DNA of 64,000 nucleotides from Shewanella sp. GD04112 (GTDB taxonomy: Bacteria; Pseudomonadota; Gammaproteobacteria; Enterobacterales; Shewanellaceae): positions 3,472,001 through 3,536,000 of the forward strand of contig NZ_JAOEAL010000001.1 in the NCBI RefSeq assembly GCF_029835735.1, given 5' to 3'. Under the pieces are notes generated by a model. The model was not told the origin of the DNA, did no database searches, and worked only from the letters and a program-made list of their open reading frames with translations. The position numbers were made by a program, and so were the translations under genes. The number at the start of each line of letters is the position of its first letter. The stretch's first letter is position 1. Below are positions 44,468 through 52,779 of this stretch, in pieces.

Positions 44468-45769
44468 ATGAGATTTGAATCTTTTAGTTTTTGCCCCGAG
44501 ATTTTACGCGCTATCTCAGATTGCGGTTATCAAAAAATGACACCTATTCAGCAGCAAGCGATCCCCGCCATCCGCCGCGGGCAAGATGTGCTCGCCAGCG
44601 CGCAAACGGGCACAGGTAAAACGGCGGCATTCGCATTACCTATACTGCAAAAGATGGTAGAAAATCCCAGCGAGACTTTAAAATCGAACGCACGGGTATT
44701 AATCTTAACGCCGACTCGCGAGCTCGCAGCTCAAGTCGCCGACAATGTTGAAGCCTACAGCAAGTATTTAAATTTCAGCGTGTTAACCATTTACGGCGGT
44801 GTAAAGGTTGAGACTCAGGCGCAAAAACTTAAACGCGGTGCCGATATTATTGTCGCGACACCAGGGCGTTTGCTCGAGCACCTTACCGCCTGTAATTTAA
44901 GCCTCTCTAGCATCGACTTTTTAGTGCTCGATGAAGCCGACCGTATGTTAGACATGGGCTTTAATGCGGATATTCAAAAAATCCTCCAAGCGGTGAATAA
45001 GAAGCGTCAAAACCTATTGTTCTCGGCCACCTTCTCGAGTGCGGTGAAAAAACTGGCCAACGACATGATGGTCAAGCCTCAAGTCATCAGCGCCGACAAG
45101 CAAAACACCACCGCAGATACCGTGAGCCAAGTGGTGTATCCGGTTGAGCAGCGCCGTAAGCGTGAACTCTTATCCGAACTAATTGGCAAGAAGAACTGGC
45201 AACAAGTGTTGGTCTTTACCGCGACGCGCGATGCGGCCGACACCTTAGTGAAAGAATTGAATTTAGACGGCATTCCCTCTGAAGTCGTCCATGGTGAAAA
45301 GGCGCAAGGTAGCCGTCGCCGCGCATTGCGTGAGTTTATGTCGGGTAAGGTACGCGTCTTAGTCGCGACCGAAGTCGCCGCCCGTGGCTTAGACATTCCA
45401 AGCCTTGAGTATGTGGTCAACTTCGACTTACCCTTCCTCGCCGAAGACTATGTGCACCGTATTGGCCGTACCGGCCGCGCGGGTAAATCTGGGGTTGCAA
45501 TTTCATTTGTGAGCCGTGAAGAAGAGCGCACCTTAGCGGATATTGAAAAGCTTATCGGCCAAAAAATTCGTCGTATTACCGTTCCTGGATACGAAGTTGG
45601 TAGCCGCGACTTGCTGTTAAAGCAGCTACAAACCCGCCGCAGTTTTGCCAAGAAACAACAGCGACTCGACAACGTCAGCGAGCAGATCATTGCCGAAAAA
45701 AGCATGCAGGGCCGCCGCGTAAAAATGAAAGTTGGCCAAGCCCCAAGCAAGGCAAAAAAGCTGAAATAA
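44468..45769 (+). CDS. DEAD-box RNA helicase (RhlE-like)
   Basis: ATP-dependent RNA helicase of 433 residues, likely acting in ribosome assembly or RNA turnover. All core motifs are present: Q motif (GYQKMTPIQQQAIP), AQTGTGKT (45-52), PTRELAAQV, TPGRLLEH, DEAD in VLDEADRMLDMGF, SAT, and HRIGRTGRAGKSG. The C-terminal extension is basic (ending SKAKKLK), as in RhlE-type proteins. The ATG has AGGAATCCAAA upstream. RhlE versus SrmB-type subfamily cannot be settled by eye. Confidence 0.92.
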   Translation: MRFESFSFCPEILRAISDCGYQKMTPIQQQAIPAIRRGQDVLASAQTGTGKTAAFALPILQKMVENPSETLKSNARVLILTPTRELAAQVADNVEAYSKYLNFSVLTIYGGVKVETQAQKLKRGADIIVATPGRLLEHLTACNLSLSSIDFLVLDEADRMLDMGFNADIQKILQAVNKKRQNLLFSATFSSAVKKLANDMMVKPQVISADKQNTTADTVSQVVYPVEQRRKRELLSELIGKKNWQQVLVFTATRDAADTLVKELNLDGIPSEVVHGEKAQGSRRRALREFMSGKVRVLVATEVAARGLDIPSLEYVVNFDLPFLAEDYVHRIGRTGRAGKSGVAISFVSREEERTLADIEKLIGQKIRRITVPGYEVGSRDLLLKQLQTRRSFAKKQQRLDNVSEQIIAEKSMQGRRVKMKVGQAPSKAKKLK

Positions 45770-45820
45770 ACAACTGACATAGGCAACTAAACCTCACCAA
45801 GGTGTCTAGTCATAAAAAAC

Positions 45821-45848
45821 AAAAAAGCGTCCCAAAGGACGCTTTTTT
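45821..45848. terminator. Bidirectional terminator after the helicase gene
   Basis: A 12-bp stem AAAAAAGCGTCC / GGACGCTTTTTT with loop CAAA between convergent genes. Confidence 0.9.
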
Positions 45849-45872
45849 ATTGAGCCAATAATGGGCTTAAAA

Positions 45873-47168
45873 TTACTTAACAACTTGAATTTTAGGGAAC
45901 GGATATTTCCCCTCTTGGATGTCTTTATTCGGGCCGTACATCCGCATAATGATGTAAGCGTCCTTCTCCGGGATAGGCAACCAATTACTGTTACTCTCAT
46001 CCCCCTTAGCACTCAGTTCAATGGTATACATACCATTGGCATCGGGTTTAAGGTTGCGATCACCACGGCTATGACGATTAATTGCGTTGTGTGCCATCAA
46101 GCGGTTATCTGAACCATAAACCGTAAATGACCAGAATTGACTCACCTCTGGTGCTTTAAAATGCATCACGTATTTTTTGCCATTTGAACCATTGAGAGAT
46201 TTACCGTCATCGCCCTTTTCCTCCTTCAGATAAACGGACTCATCGGGTGGCAATCCCCACTGACCAAGATAAGTGCCTTCGGCGAAAAGGTCACGAGCAC
46301 CATCACTCAACTGCTCACGAGTACCTAATAACTTACCCGCATTGGTCATTTTAGGCGCTAAATCAATAATGTGTTTCATACCTAACTTTTCGCCGACCTT
46401 AGCGGCAGCAATTTGGGCGGCCGTGAAGTCTTCCTTACAAGGGGCCAGACCAATATCCTTAAACTGGGCCAACCATTGCTTATCTGCAGTCCCCATATCA
46501 CCATCGCAGAGCATATAATTGACCCTTTGCAACCAATTAGTCTTCTCTGGATCGAGGTAGGTACGCACCTTAGGTTTAGGACCTGCCACACCAAGATAGG
46601 CAGACAAAGTACGGATATTCCAATCATCCATATAATTTAACGCGATTTTCTCATCCTCTTTGCCAACGGCCATAATACGCCCCATCAGCTTGATCAGATT
46701 CGAATCCACATAAATCACTTCGTCTACACTCGCGGGGACATCCCCCTTCCATGAGCGGGCTGCAAACATAAAGCGCCCACCTTCATTCCCCCTCAGACGA
46801 GAACCAATCATAGAGGTTGTGTAATGGCCCATATCCATCGTATGGAGGATCCAATAGCGTCCTTTATCCATATCGGGCACGCTTACGATCACAGGTTCGG
46901 TCGCCACATCCAACCATCCCATTAAGTGCAGGGTATCGTTGTTAATTGTGGGATGCGCGGTGTAAGTATCATCGGCAATATGGCGAATATTTTGGAAACG
47001 ATTTAGCGGAGTATCGGTTTTAACTGCTGTTTCGTAGAAAAACTTATAGGCTTCATCTATGGAATAACCATAAATAAATGCATCCTGTGCATTTTTATCC
47101 GAAATAGATTGTGCAAAAACAACTTGGCTCGTCATGATTGCGGCGAGGGATAACAGTACTTTTTTCAT
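45873..47168 (-). CDS. Exported DUF1254/DUF1214 protein
   Basis: A 431-residue protein with a signal peptide (cut near VFA-QS). The N-terminal DUF1254 domain (about 25-160: DAFIYGYSIDEAYKFFYETA, DTLHLMGWLDVATEPVIVSVPD) and C-terminal DUF1214 domain (about 310-425: FWSFTVYGSDNRLMAHNAINRHSRGD) are in the usual order. Function of the family is not established. The start is ATG 47168 behind AAGGAGTTGTTG, a strong site. It stands alone; its terminator is shared with the helicase gene. Confidence 0.88.
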   Translation of the reverse strand: MKKVLLSLAAIMTSQVVFAQSISDKNAQDAFIYGYSIDEAYKFFYETAVKTDTPLNRFQNIRHIADDTYTAHPTINNDTLHLMGWLDVATEPVIVSVPDMDKGRYWILHTMDMGHYTTSMIGSRLRGNEGGRFMFAARSWKGDVPASVDEVIYVDSNLIKLMGRIMAVGKEDEKIALNYMDDWNIRTLSAYLGVAGPKPKVRTYLDPEKTNWLQRVNYMLCDGDMGTADKQWLAQFKDIGLAPCKEDFTAAQIAAAKVGEKLGMKHIIDLAPKMTNAGKLLGTREQLSDGARDLFAEGTYLGQWGLPPDESVYLKEEKGDDGKSLNGSNGKKYVMHFKAPEVSQFWSFTVYGSDNRLMAHNAINRHSRGDRNLKPDANGMYTIELSAKGDESNSNWLPIPEKDAYIIMRMYGPNKDIQEGKYPFPKIQVVK

Positions 47169-47386
47169 CAACAACTCCTTGTATAGATTGAAAATAGCCA
47201 AAAACCCAAACTCATCGTTCAACATCAATAGTGCAGTGCTCTACCGATAAAGATGCCAACAAATATGAGCACATAGGACTCGTGATTCATCCTAAAGCCA
47301 TTTATGCTCGACCACAAGATTGAATAAGTTGCTCAATTGACAACTCAACTCCAACCGAGTGCTTAACACCCAACATGGCTCAGGCT

Positions 47387-48277
47387 CTAGGATATAAACA
47401 GGCCAAATAACTGTTTAAGCCTGTGCTCATCAATAGGGTTCTCGCCGCGCCAGCTCGCAAGCGGTAAGATGATGTCAGAGCGAATACTGCCCGGATATTT
47501 GATATTGCAGATCGCTTCAAATGGCGTAAATGCTTCATAAAGCGGCGCAACATAGGGATTTGGCATAATGCCAAGCTCAGCTAACACCATCAGTTGGCCA
47601 CGGAAACTGTACTGATTAAATTGAGGAATAATCTTGGCTTTCTTCACCCTTTGCTCGAGTTTTCCGGGTGTTTCATCCAAAGGAGCCTGACGGATAGCCT
47701 CAATTAACGCACTGAAGATGGCCACATCCTCGGCACTGGGTTTACAAGGCGATAGCGTACAAAATTCTTGTAATTCTATGAGGTTGTGCGCCCAGCGCTC
47801 GTTCCACACACTGCCAGCGTAACAGGAAAAGATTTTTTGCCCTTGCTCAATCCAGTTAACGCGCTTGATGGAACACACGGGACAAATGTCACTATCGGTT
47901 GCCATCGAATGTTCTGGTAGCGCCTTCGCAAACAGATAGCTGAGTATTGGCTGACGACCGCGCGGGAAACTTGAAAAACCACATAAATAGGCCGCCAGTA
48001 CATTTTCGAGGGAAAGATTCGGCTGCTTTAGTATCGCTTTATAGCCGAGCACCACATCATCATGGCTCAGGTTAACTCGGTCGTTGACCGGATAGCCACT
48101 CTGTTCAATCAATGCGATTTCAGCATCAGATAGGCCTTGATAGGAGTAGATACAAGTTCCCGTATCGACATCAAACACATCGCCATTATCGATTCTTTGT
48201 TGGTAACCATGCTCGTCTTTGCGGTACGACTTTTTAACATAGACTTTCTTTAATGCGTTAAATAATCCCTTATCCAT
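47387..48277 (-). CDS. Unknown cytoplasmic protein with a CxxC motif
   Basis: I do not recognise this 296-residue protein. No signal peptide or membrane segment. Visible features are CPVC (about residue 132), a further Cys-bearing stretch FSCYAGSVW, and LSPCKPS, so metal binding is possible. The start has AGGAAAGCCGTAA upstream. It is a single gene between DUF1254 and the divergent peroxiredoxin. Base use resembles its neighbours, so it does not look recently acquired. Confidence 0.7.
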   Translation of the reverse strand: MDKGLFNALKKVYVKKSYRKDEHGYQQRIDNGDVFDVDTGTCIYSYQGLSDAEIALIEQSGYPVNDRVNLSHDDVVLGYKAILKQPNLSLENVLAAYLCGFSSFPRGRQPILSYLFAKALPEHSMATDSDICPVCSIKRVNWIEQGQKIFSCYAGSVWNERWAHNLIELQEFCTLSPCKPSAEDVAIFSALIEAIRQAPLDETPGKLEQRVKKAKIIPQFNQYSFRGQLMVLAELGIMPNPYVAPLYEAFTPFEAICNIKYPGSIRSDIILPLASWRGENPIDEHRLKQLFGLFIS

Positions 48278-48636
48278 TTACGGCTTTCCTATTGAAAAAA
48301 TTACCAAATATTACTTCTGCCTTTCAAGGCTGTGGCAATATTACCACTTTCGCGTTCGGCGCCCCACCTTAGTTCACTTGATTAGCGGACTCGATTAGCT
48401 CACTCAATTAGCCCACATTATCGGCTCACACCATTGACTCATATGAGACTAAAACGAGCTTTTGGGTGATTGAGCAACATTGCTTTAAAAAACCACGAAA
48501 TCTGGATACACACTGCAATAAATTGCAACATTCGCCGTTCTTATAACTGTCAACCCCATTCACGGACCAACAAGCGTACAAACCAGAGCCAATCGCTTGA
48601 ATTGATAGAATAACCCATAACACAGAGAGATTACTT

Positions 48637-49284
48637 ATGCCGTCCCTACTACAGCGCTTTTTACTGACCACCAGCCTACTGCTTGGCAGTTTTACCACGT
48701 TAGCTCAACCTATCGCTAAGGATGAATATTCGGTTAGCCCACTGCTCAATGGCGAGCAAATTCCCGCAATCACCTTACAAGATATGAATGGCCAAGGCGT
48801 TGACTTAGCAAAATTAACCGCACAAAAACCAACCATTTTCTTCTTTTACCGTGGCGGCTGGTGCCCCTTTTGCAACAACCAAATGGGGCAACTAAAAGCC
48901 ATTGAACCTAAACTTATCGACATGGGCTTTCAGCTGGTGGGGATTTCCCCTGATACGCCCGCACAGTTAAAGGCATCGGCCGCTAAAAACGAGCTCAAAT
49001 ATCAACTACTTTCCGATGAAAAAATGCAGGCATCGCAAGCCTTTGGTCTTGCCTTTTACACCAGCAAACAAGTCACTGATACTTACCTGAGTCGCTTAAA
49101 ACTGGATAACCCACTGTGGACAACGCCCGAAGGCGACAAACGCTTAGTTCTGCCTGTTCCGGCAATTTATATCGCTGACACTCAAGGATTAATCCATTTC
49201 CAATATGTGAATCCCAACTATAAGGTGAGACCCGCACCTAAGTTGATTCTGACCGCCGCCAGCCTCGTCGGAGCACCAGAATAA
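48637..49284 (+). CDS. Periplasmic peroxiredoxin-like (AhpC/TSA) protein
   Basis: A 215-residue thioredoxin-fold protein with a signal peptide (about 1-24, ending TLA-QP). The active site reads FYRGGWCPFCNNQ, with Cys76 and Cys79 in a CxxC. This places it with the peroxiredoxin-like (Prx-like2/AhpC-TSA) group that may reduce peroxides or act as an oxidoreductase. The N-terminus places it in the periplasm. The ATG has a weak AGAGAG before it. Confidence 0.87.
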   Translation: MPSLLQRFLLTTSLLLGSFTTLAQPIAKDEYSVSPLLNGEQIPAITLQDMNGQGVDLAKLTAQKPTIFFFYRGGWCPFCNNQMGQLKAIEPKLIDMGFQLVGISPDTPAQLKASAAKNELKYQLLSDEKMQASQAFGLAFYTSKQVTDTYLSRLKLDNPLWTTPEGDKRLVLPVPAIYIADTQGLIHFQYVNPNYKVRPAPKLILTAASLVGAPE

Positions 49285-49412
49285 TCCATCCCCCGTCCAA
49301 ACAGCCGCTAAGAATCGTTATCGATTTAGCGGCTGCTTTGCTAAACTAGCTTGGCCGCAATCGATACTACACGTTCCATTAGATCAATCCTTTAGCCCGC
49401 GGCGGAGCCACA

Positions 49413-50048
49413 ATGAATTCTCAAACCTATAACCAAGCCGTACTCGAACTCGCCCGCGCGGGTCTTGCCGATTTAACCGCCTCAGCCCAAGCTAAAAAAG
49501 CCCAACGCACACCTGCGCAGGAGAGTCATTTTCTGTGTAACTGGATGGTTGAGGCGCTCAAAGAAAAGCGTTTCTCGAAACTGGTGGCCGACGATCTCAC
49601 GGCATGGATCCGTATGGCGCGCAGCCAAGGTGCTGGCGCCGAACTTAAGCGGTTATTGGAAAGAATTGTTCATCAATATCAGAGTGTTGAAAACTCTCAC
49701 GTGGAGTTAGGTACCGCATTAAACGCTATGATTGCCGAGTTAACACAGCTCGAATGGCTAGTGTTTACTGACACCGAGATTAACACCAAACTCAAGCTGG
49801 ACGCCGATGGCCAATCAAGCTTAGTAATTGATGTAAAAGAGTTTACTCAACACATCCAAGATAATCAGCTCATCAAGCCGATCAACTTGTATGTTCGCGC
49901 CGATGAGCAGCTGTTGACTCAAATCGCCCTCTCCCATGGTTTGCTGATAAGCCAAGGCAATAAAAAGACCAGCCTGATTAAGCACCATAAAACCTATCAA
50001 ATTTACCCGCAAAATCAGCTGCCGGCCTTGTGCCAACTCTTGGCTTAA
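49413..50048 (+). CDS. DUF2913-family protein
   Basis: A 211-residue soluble protein. The N-terminal block SHFLCNWMVEALKEKRFSKLV...DLTAWIRMARSQGAGAELK matches my memory of the DUF2913 family of Vibrio and Shewanella. No signal peptide or membrane segment. Function unknown. The ATG follows GCGGAGCCACA. A single gene with no evident partner. Confidence 0.7.
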   Translation: MNSQTYNQAVLELARAGLADLTASAQAKKAQRTPAQESHFLCNWMVEALKEKRFSKLVADDLTAWIRMARSQGAGAELKRLLERIVHQYQSVENSHVELGTALNAMIAELTQLEWLVFTDTEINTKLKLDADGQSSLVIDVKEFTQHIQDNQLIKPINLYVRADEQLLTQIALSHGLLISQGNKKTSLIKHHKTYQIYPQNQLPALCQLLA

Positions 50049-50166
50049 GCCTAAAAAGCTGCTTGAATAGGGAAACTGCGCTACGGATAACAAATTTTTC
50101 ACAATGGCTAGGTAAGATGTAGCGCAGTCACCACGAAGCTCGTTCAACCAAGGAGTGAAGGACAAG

Positions 50167-50916
50167 ATGGGTAAAGGAAGTATTCTCTATCGTTGGCGAG
50201 CGCACGCCGTGTTATTACTTCTATTATTTACTCCCCCCTCCTTTGCCCAATTACTCAAGTACAACATCACCGGGTCCTATTCTTGGTATCCCTATTTTAT
50301 TGCTAACCAGCCCGAAGCCCCTGGCATGGTGTCTGAGTTAATCCCACTGATTTTATCCTTAGCCAATATCGAGGGCGAAAACCTGTCCTTGCCACCGAAA
50401 CGGACGAACAACGCCCTTGAAACTGGCCAGTTAGACTTTGATGTGGTCAGCCCAAGTTGGTTTGCGGATCAAGACTTTGGCCCCTCGTTCGTTAAATCCG
50501 ATCCCATTATGCCCATCACAGAATACGTGGTGACCAGACCCGAGAATGTCGAATCCTTTAAGGAAGTCGCTGAAATTAAAGGTAAGCAAATCGGTACCGT
50601 CAGGGGATATTTGTACCACGACGACAAAGAGTTTATCCGTGTCGATTTTACCTCGGAACAAGAGCTGATTAAGGCATTGGATAAACACCGCATCACGGCC
50701 ATTATCGCGGGTAACTATCCCGCCTTATATTGGTCGAACAAGCTTAAGATCCCCGTTGGATTGGCCGCAGTGCATTCCGATGGCGTATTGGTGTTAAGGC
50801 TACGTAAGGAGCATGCCGATCTACTGCCCGCACTCAATCACGCGATAGCACAGCTAAAAGCCGATGGAAAAGTGGAACAGATTATCCAGAAATACACCCA
50901 AGCCTTTGCCAGCTAA
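50167..50916 (+). CDS. Periplasmic solute-binding protein (SBP family 3)
   Basis: A 249-residue exported protein with a signal peptide (about 1-27, ending SFA-QL) and a family-3 solute-binding fold of the amino-acid-binding type (segments YSWYPYFIANQPEAPGMVSEL, EIKGKQIGTVRGYLY, and a C-terminal ALNHAIAQLKADGKVEQIIQKY). No ABC permease or ATPase gene is adjacent, so it may be an orphan or a sensor-type protein. Start ATG 50167 has AAGGA four bases upstream; a GTG at 50155 is less likely. Confidence 0.87.
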   Translation: MGKGSILYRWRAHAVLLLLLFTPPSFAQLLKYNITGSYSWYPYFIANQPEAPGMVSELIPLILSLANIEGENLSLPPKRTNNALETGQLDFDVVSPSWFADQDFGPSFVKSDPIMPITEYVVTRPENVESFKEVAEIKGKQIGTVRGYLYHDDKEFIRVDFTSEQELIKALDKHRITAIIAGNYPALYWSNKLKIPVGLAAVHSDGVLVLRLRKEHADLLPALNHAIAQLKADGKVEQIIQKYTQAFAS

Positions 50917-51015
50917 ACCGATAAATGCCCATGTTTCCAAGTGTTCACCAGAAAGTGGCTCTGCAATAACGCGGCAAGCTTTGTCTTTTTCAAACAGCAA
51001 AGATGAAATGGATAG

Positions 51016-51366
51016 TTAAGAGGATGCCGCGTTTAGCGCAACCTTAGGTTTTAACACCAAACGCTGCCCCTGATTCAGATGGGTGGTGCAGGCAACCCGC
51101 AGCAAAGAGGCAAAGTTAGCCACTTCGCCCTGCCGAGTTAACACTTCACGGTAAATACGGGTTAAAAACACCGCCACACTCAGCTCAGCATCTTCGGCAA
51201 TCTCTTCAATAATCTGCCAAAAAATCGCCTCGAGCCGCACGCTCGTCACGACCCCATCGATTCGAATGGAGCGGGTTTTGAGTTCAAACAGTTCGGGTTC
51301 GGCACCGGAATAGATTTCACACACAATATTACTCCCCAAGCAGCTATTGCGCTTAGCTCCAGCCAT
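51016..51366 (-). CDS. Ribbon-helix-helix domain protein
   Basis: Small DNA-binding-type protein of 116 residues with an RHH_4-like domain in its middle: a strand (ELKTRSIRIDGVVTSVRLE) followed by two helices (AIFWQIIEEIAE, VAVFLTRIYREVL). The tail LLRVACTTHL is also typical. Start uncertain: ATG 51366 or an in-frame TTG at 51387; neither has a clear ribosome site. Target unknown. Confidence 0.75.
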   Translation of the reverse strand: MAGAKRNSCLGSNIVCEIYSGAEPELFELKTRSIRIDGVVTSVRLEAIFWQIIEEIAEDAELSVAVFLTRIYREVLTRQGEVANFASLLRVACTTHLNQGQRLVLKPKVALNAASS

Positions 51367-51451
51367 TGCGTCATGCTTAAGTCCCAAGTGAATACTTAAC
51401 TTAAGCCTCTACCCGAACTGTTATGCCATAAATTACGCTAGATGAATATCG

Positions 51452-52012
51452 TTAATTCAGTAACTTGTTAAACTGCGCCAACCATGCAGGATGCGCAGGC
51501 CATGCGGGCGCTGTGACTAACTTGCCATCGGTGATTGCCGCCGTCACCTCAATATCACAGTACTCGGCGCCCGCTTGTTTCACTTCGGGCGCGCAAGCAG
51601 GATAGGCAGACACTTTCTTACCGCGTACCACATCGGCCGCCGTCAGTAGCTGCGCGCCATGGCAAATGGCGGCAATGGGTTTATCTTGGGCGGCAAATTC
51701 AGCCACCAAGGCAATAACCGCAGGGTTTAGGCGTAAATACTCAGGTGCACGACCACCGGGAAGCAGCAGCGCATCAAAATCACTGGCGTTGGTACCGACA
51801 AAATTGCCATTTAGGGCAAATAAGTGCCCTGGTTTTTCGGTATAGGTTTGGTCGCCTTCAAAGTCATGGATTGCCGTTTTAATGGTTTGTCCCGCCACTT
51901 TATCAGGGCAGACAACCGTTACGCTGTGCCCCACCATTTGCAGGGCTTGGAACGGTACCATTAACTCATAATCTTCAACAAAATCACCGGCGATGATCAA
52001 AATATTGGCCAT
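51452..52012 (-). CDS. DJ-1/PfpI-family protein
   Basis: A 186-residue protein of the DJ-1/PfpI superfamily. The nucleophile elbow reads AAICHGAQLL, with Cys117 followed by His118, and LLLPGGRAPEYLR lies before it. This matches the PfpI/YhbO-type subgroup, variously reported as protease, glyoxalase or deglycase; activity here is unproven. The ATG has AAAAGGAGTTTCTC upstream. The IS200 element begins about 110 bases before the start, so its promoter may lie close to or beyond the insertion. Confidence 0.9.
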   Translation of the reverse strand: MANILIIAGDFVEDYELMVPFQALQMVGHSVTVVCPDKVAGQTIKTAIHDFEGDQTYTEKPGHLFALNGNFVGTNASDFDALLLPGGRAPEYLRLNPAVIALVAEFAAQDKPIAAICHGAQLLTAADVVRGKKVSAYPACAPEVKQAGAEYCDIEVTAAITDGKLVTAPAWPAHPAWLAQFNKLLN

Positions 52013-52134
52013 GAGAAACTCCTTTTATTCGATAAGGGAAAACGCAACATCGGATTTCACTCTACTCCGACCATTAAATTTAGGGTAATAGTGGAATACT
52101 ACAAATTGGCTCAGCGGTTTCAGGCGTAAAGAAT

Positions 52135-52154
52135 CCACCTTCTGAAGAAGGTGG
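52135..52154. repeat. Left subterminal hairpin of the IS200 element
   Basis: An 8-bp stem with a TGAA loop, differing from the right hairpin at one stem pair. A second hairpin (CCCCC/GGGGG, 52166-52180) lies between it and the end of tnpA and may terminate transcription. Confidence 0.8.
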
Positions 52155-52183
52155 CTTTGTTTTAACCCCCTAAAAGGGGGCCT

Positions 52184-52618
52184 TTATTCAAGAGCAAGTT
52201 GACCCTGCTCTTGCCGCTCTACTTTCTCTTGATGCCTAACGTATCTACGGATTATTTCCTCGTTAATTCCAATCGAATCGACGAAGTATCCTCTCTGCCA
52301 AAAATGATTTCCCCAAAGTTTATTCTTACGTAGGTAAGGAAATTTACTGAATATTTTCAACGCTATCTTACCTTTTAACGTCCCCATTAAATTCAATATA
52401 GATATCTTCGGAGGTACCTTCAGCACTAAATGGACATGGTCAACTTGAACATTTAGCTCCATGACTATGCATCCCATTTGATGGCAATAAACCTGAATGC
52501 ATCGATAAACCTCTTTTCCGACATTACCCTTCAATATCCGAAAGCGGTACTTTGGTGTCCAGACTATATGATATTGACATCGCCAGAACACATGCGATGC
52601 TTGCTCGTATCTACTCAT
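52184..52618 (-). CDS. tnpA: IS200/IS605-family Y1 transposase TnpA
   Basis: HUH single-strand transposase of 144 residues. The HUH motif reads VDHVHLVLKVP (His61, His63) and the catalytic tyrosine is Tyr126 in RRYVRHQ. The N-terminal WRCQYHIVWTPKYR is typical. Length is normal and the frame intact. The ATG has AGAGG eight bases upstream. Its low-GC codons fit an acquired element. Confidence 0.95.
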   Translation of the reverse strand: MSRYEQASHVFWRCQYHIVWTPKYRFRILKGNVGKEVYRCIQVYCHQMGCIVMELNVQVDHVHLVLKVPPKISILNLMGTLKGKIALKIFSKFPYLRKNKLWGNHFWQRGYFVDSIGINEEIIRRYVRHQEKVERQEQGQLALE

Positions 52619-52701
52619 GTTATTTGCCTCTTTTGACTTCGCTAAAAATCAAAGATGCATTTAACTTGGGTAGGTATACAGGCAAAGCCTCAAATGATGA
52701 T

Positions 52702-52725
52702 AACCACCTACTGAAGTAGGTGGTT
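52702..52725. repeat. Right subterminal hairpin of the IS200 element
   Basis: A 10-bp stem AACCACCTAC / GTAGGTGGTT with a TGAA loop, upstream of tnpA. Confidence 0.8.
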
Positions 52726-52742
52726 TTGAGCTAAAAATAAAA

Positions 52743-52762
52743 AAAGCGCCCGCAGGCGCTTT
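52743..52762 (-). terminator. Terminator of the yqiJ-yqiK operon
   Basis: An 8-bp stem AAAGCGCC / GGCGCTTT with a 4-base loop, followed on the minus strand by a T-rich run. Confidence 0.8.
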
Positions 52763-52779
52763 AATCTAAACTTTTAATA

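Larger units (their letters stand above)
52130..52730 (-). mobile_element. IS200-type insertion sequence
   Basis: A single Y1 transposase gene flanked by two similar hairpins: left CCACCTTC-TGAA-GAAGGTGG (52135-52154) and right CCACCTAC-TGAA-GTAGGTGG (within 52702-52725), the subterminal structures that TnpA recognises. No tnpB, so IS200 group. The exact ends and cleavage sites cannot be set by eye; coordinates are approximate. The element is apparently intact. Confidence 0.82.
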
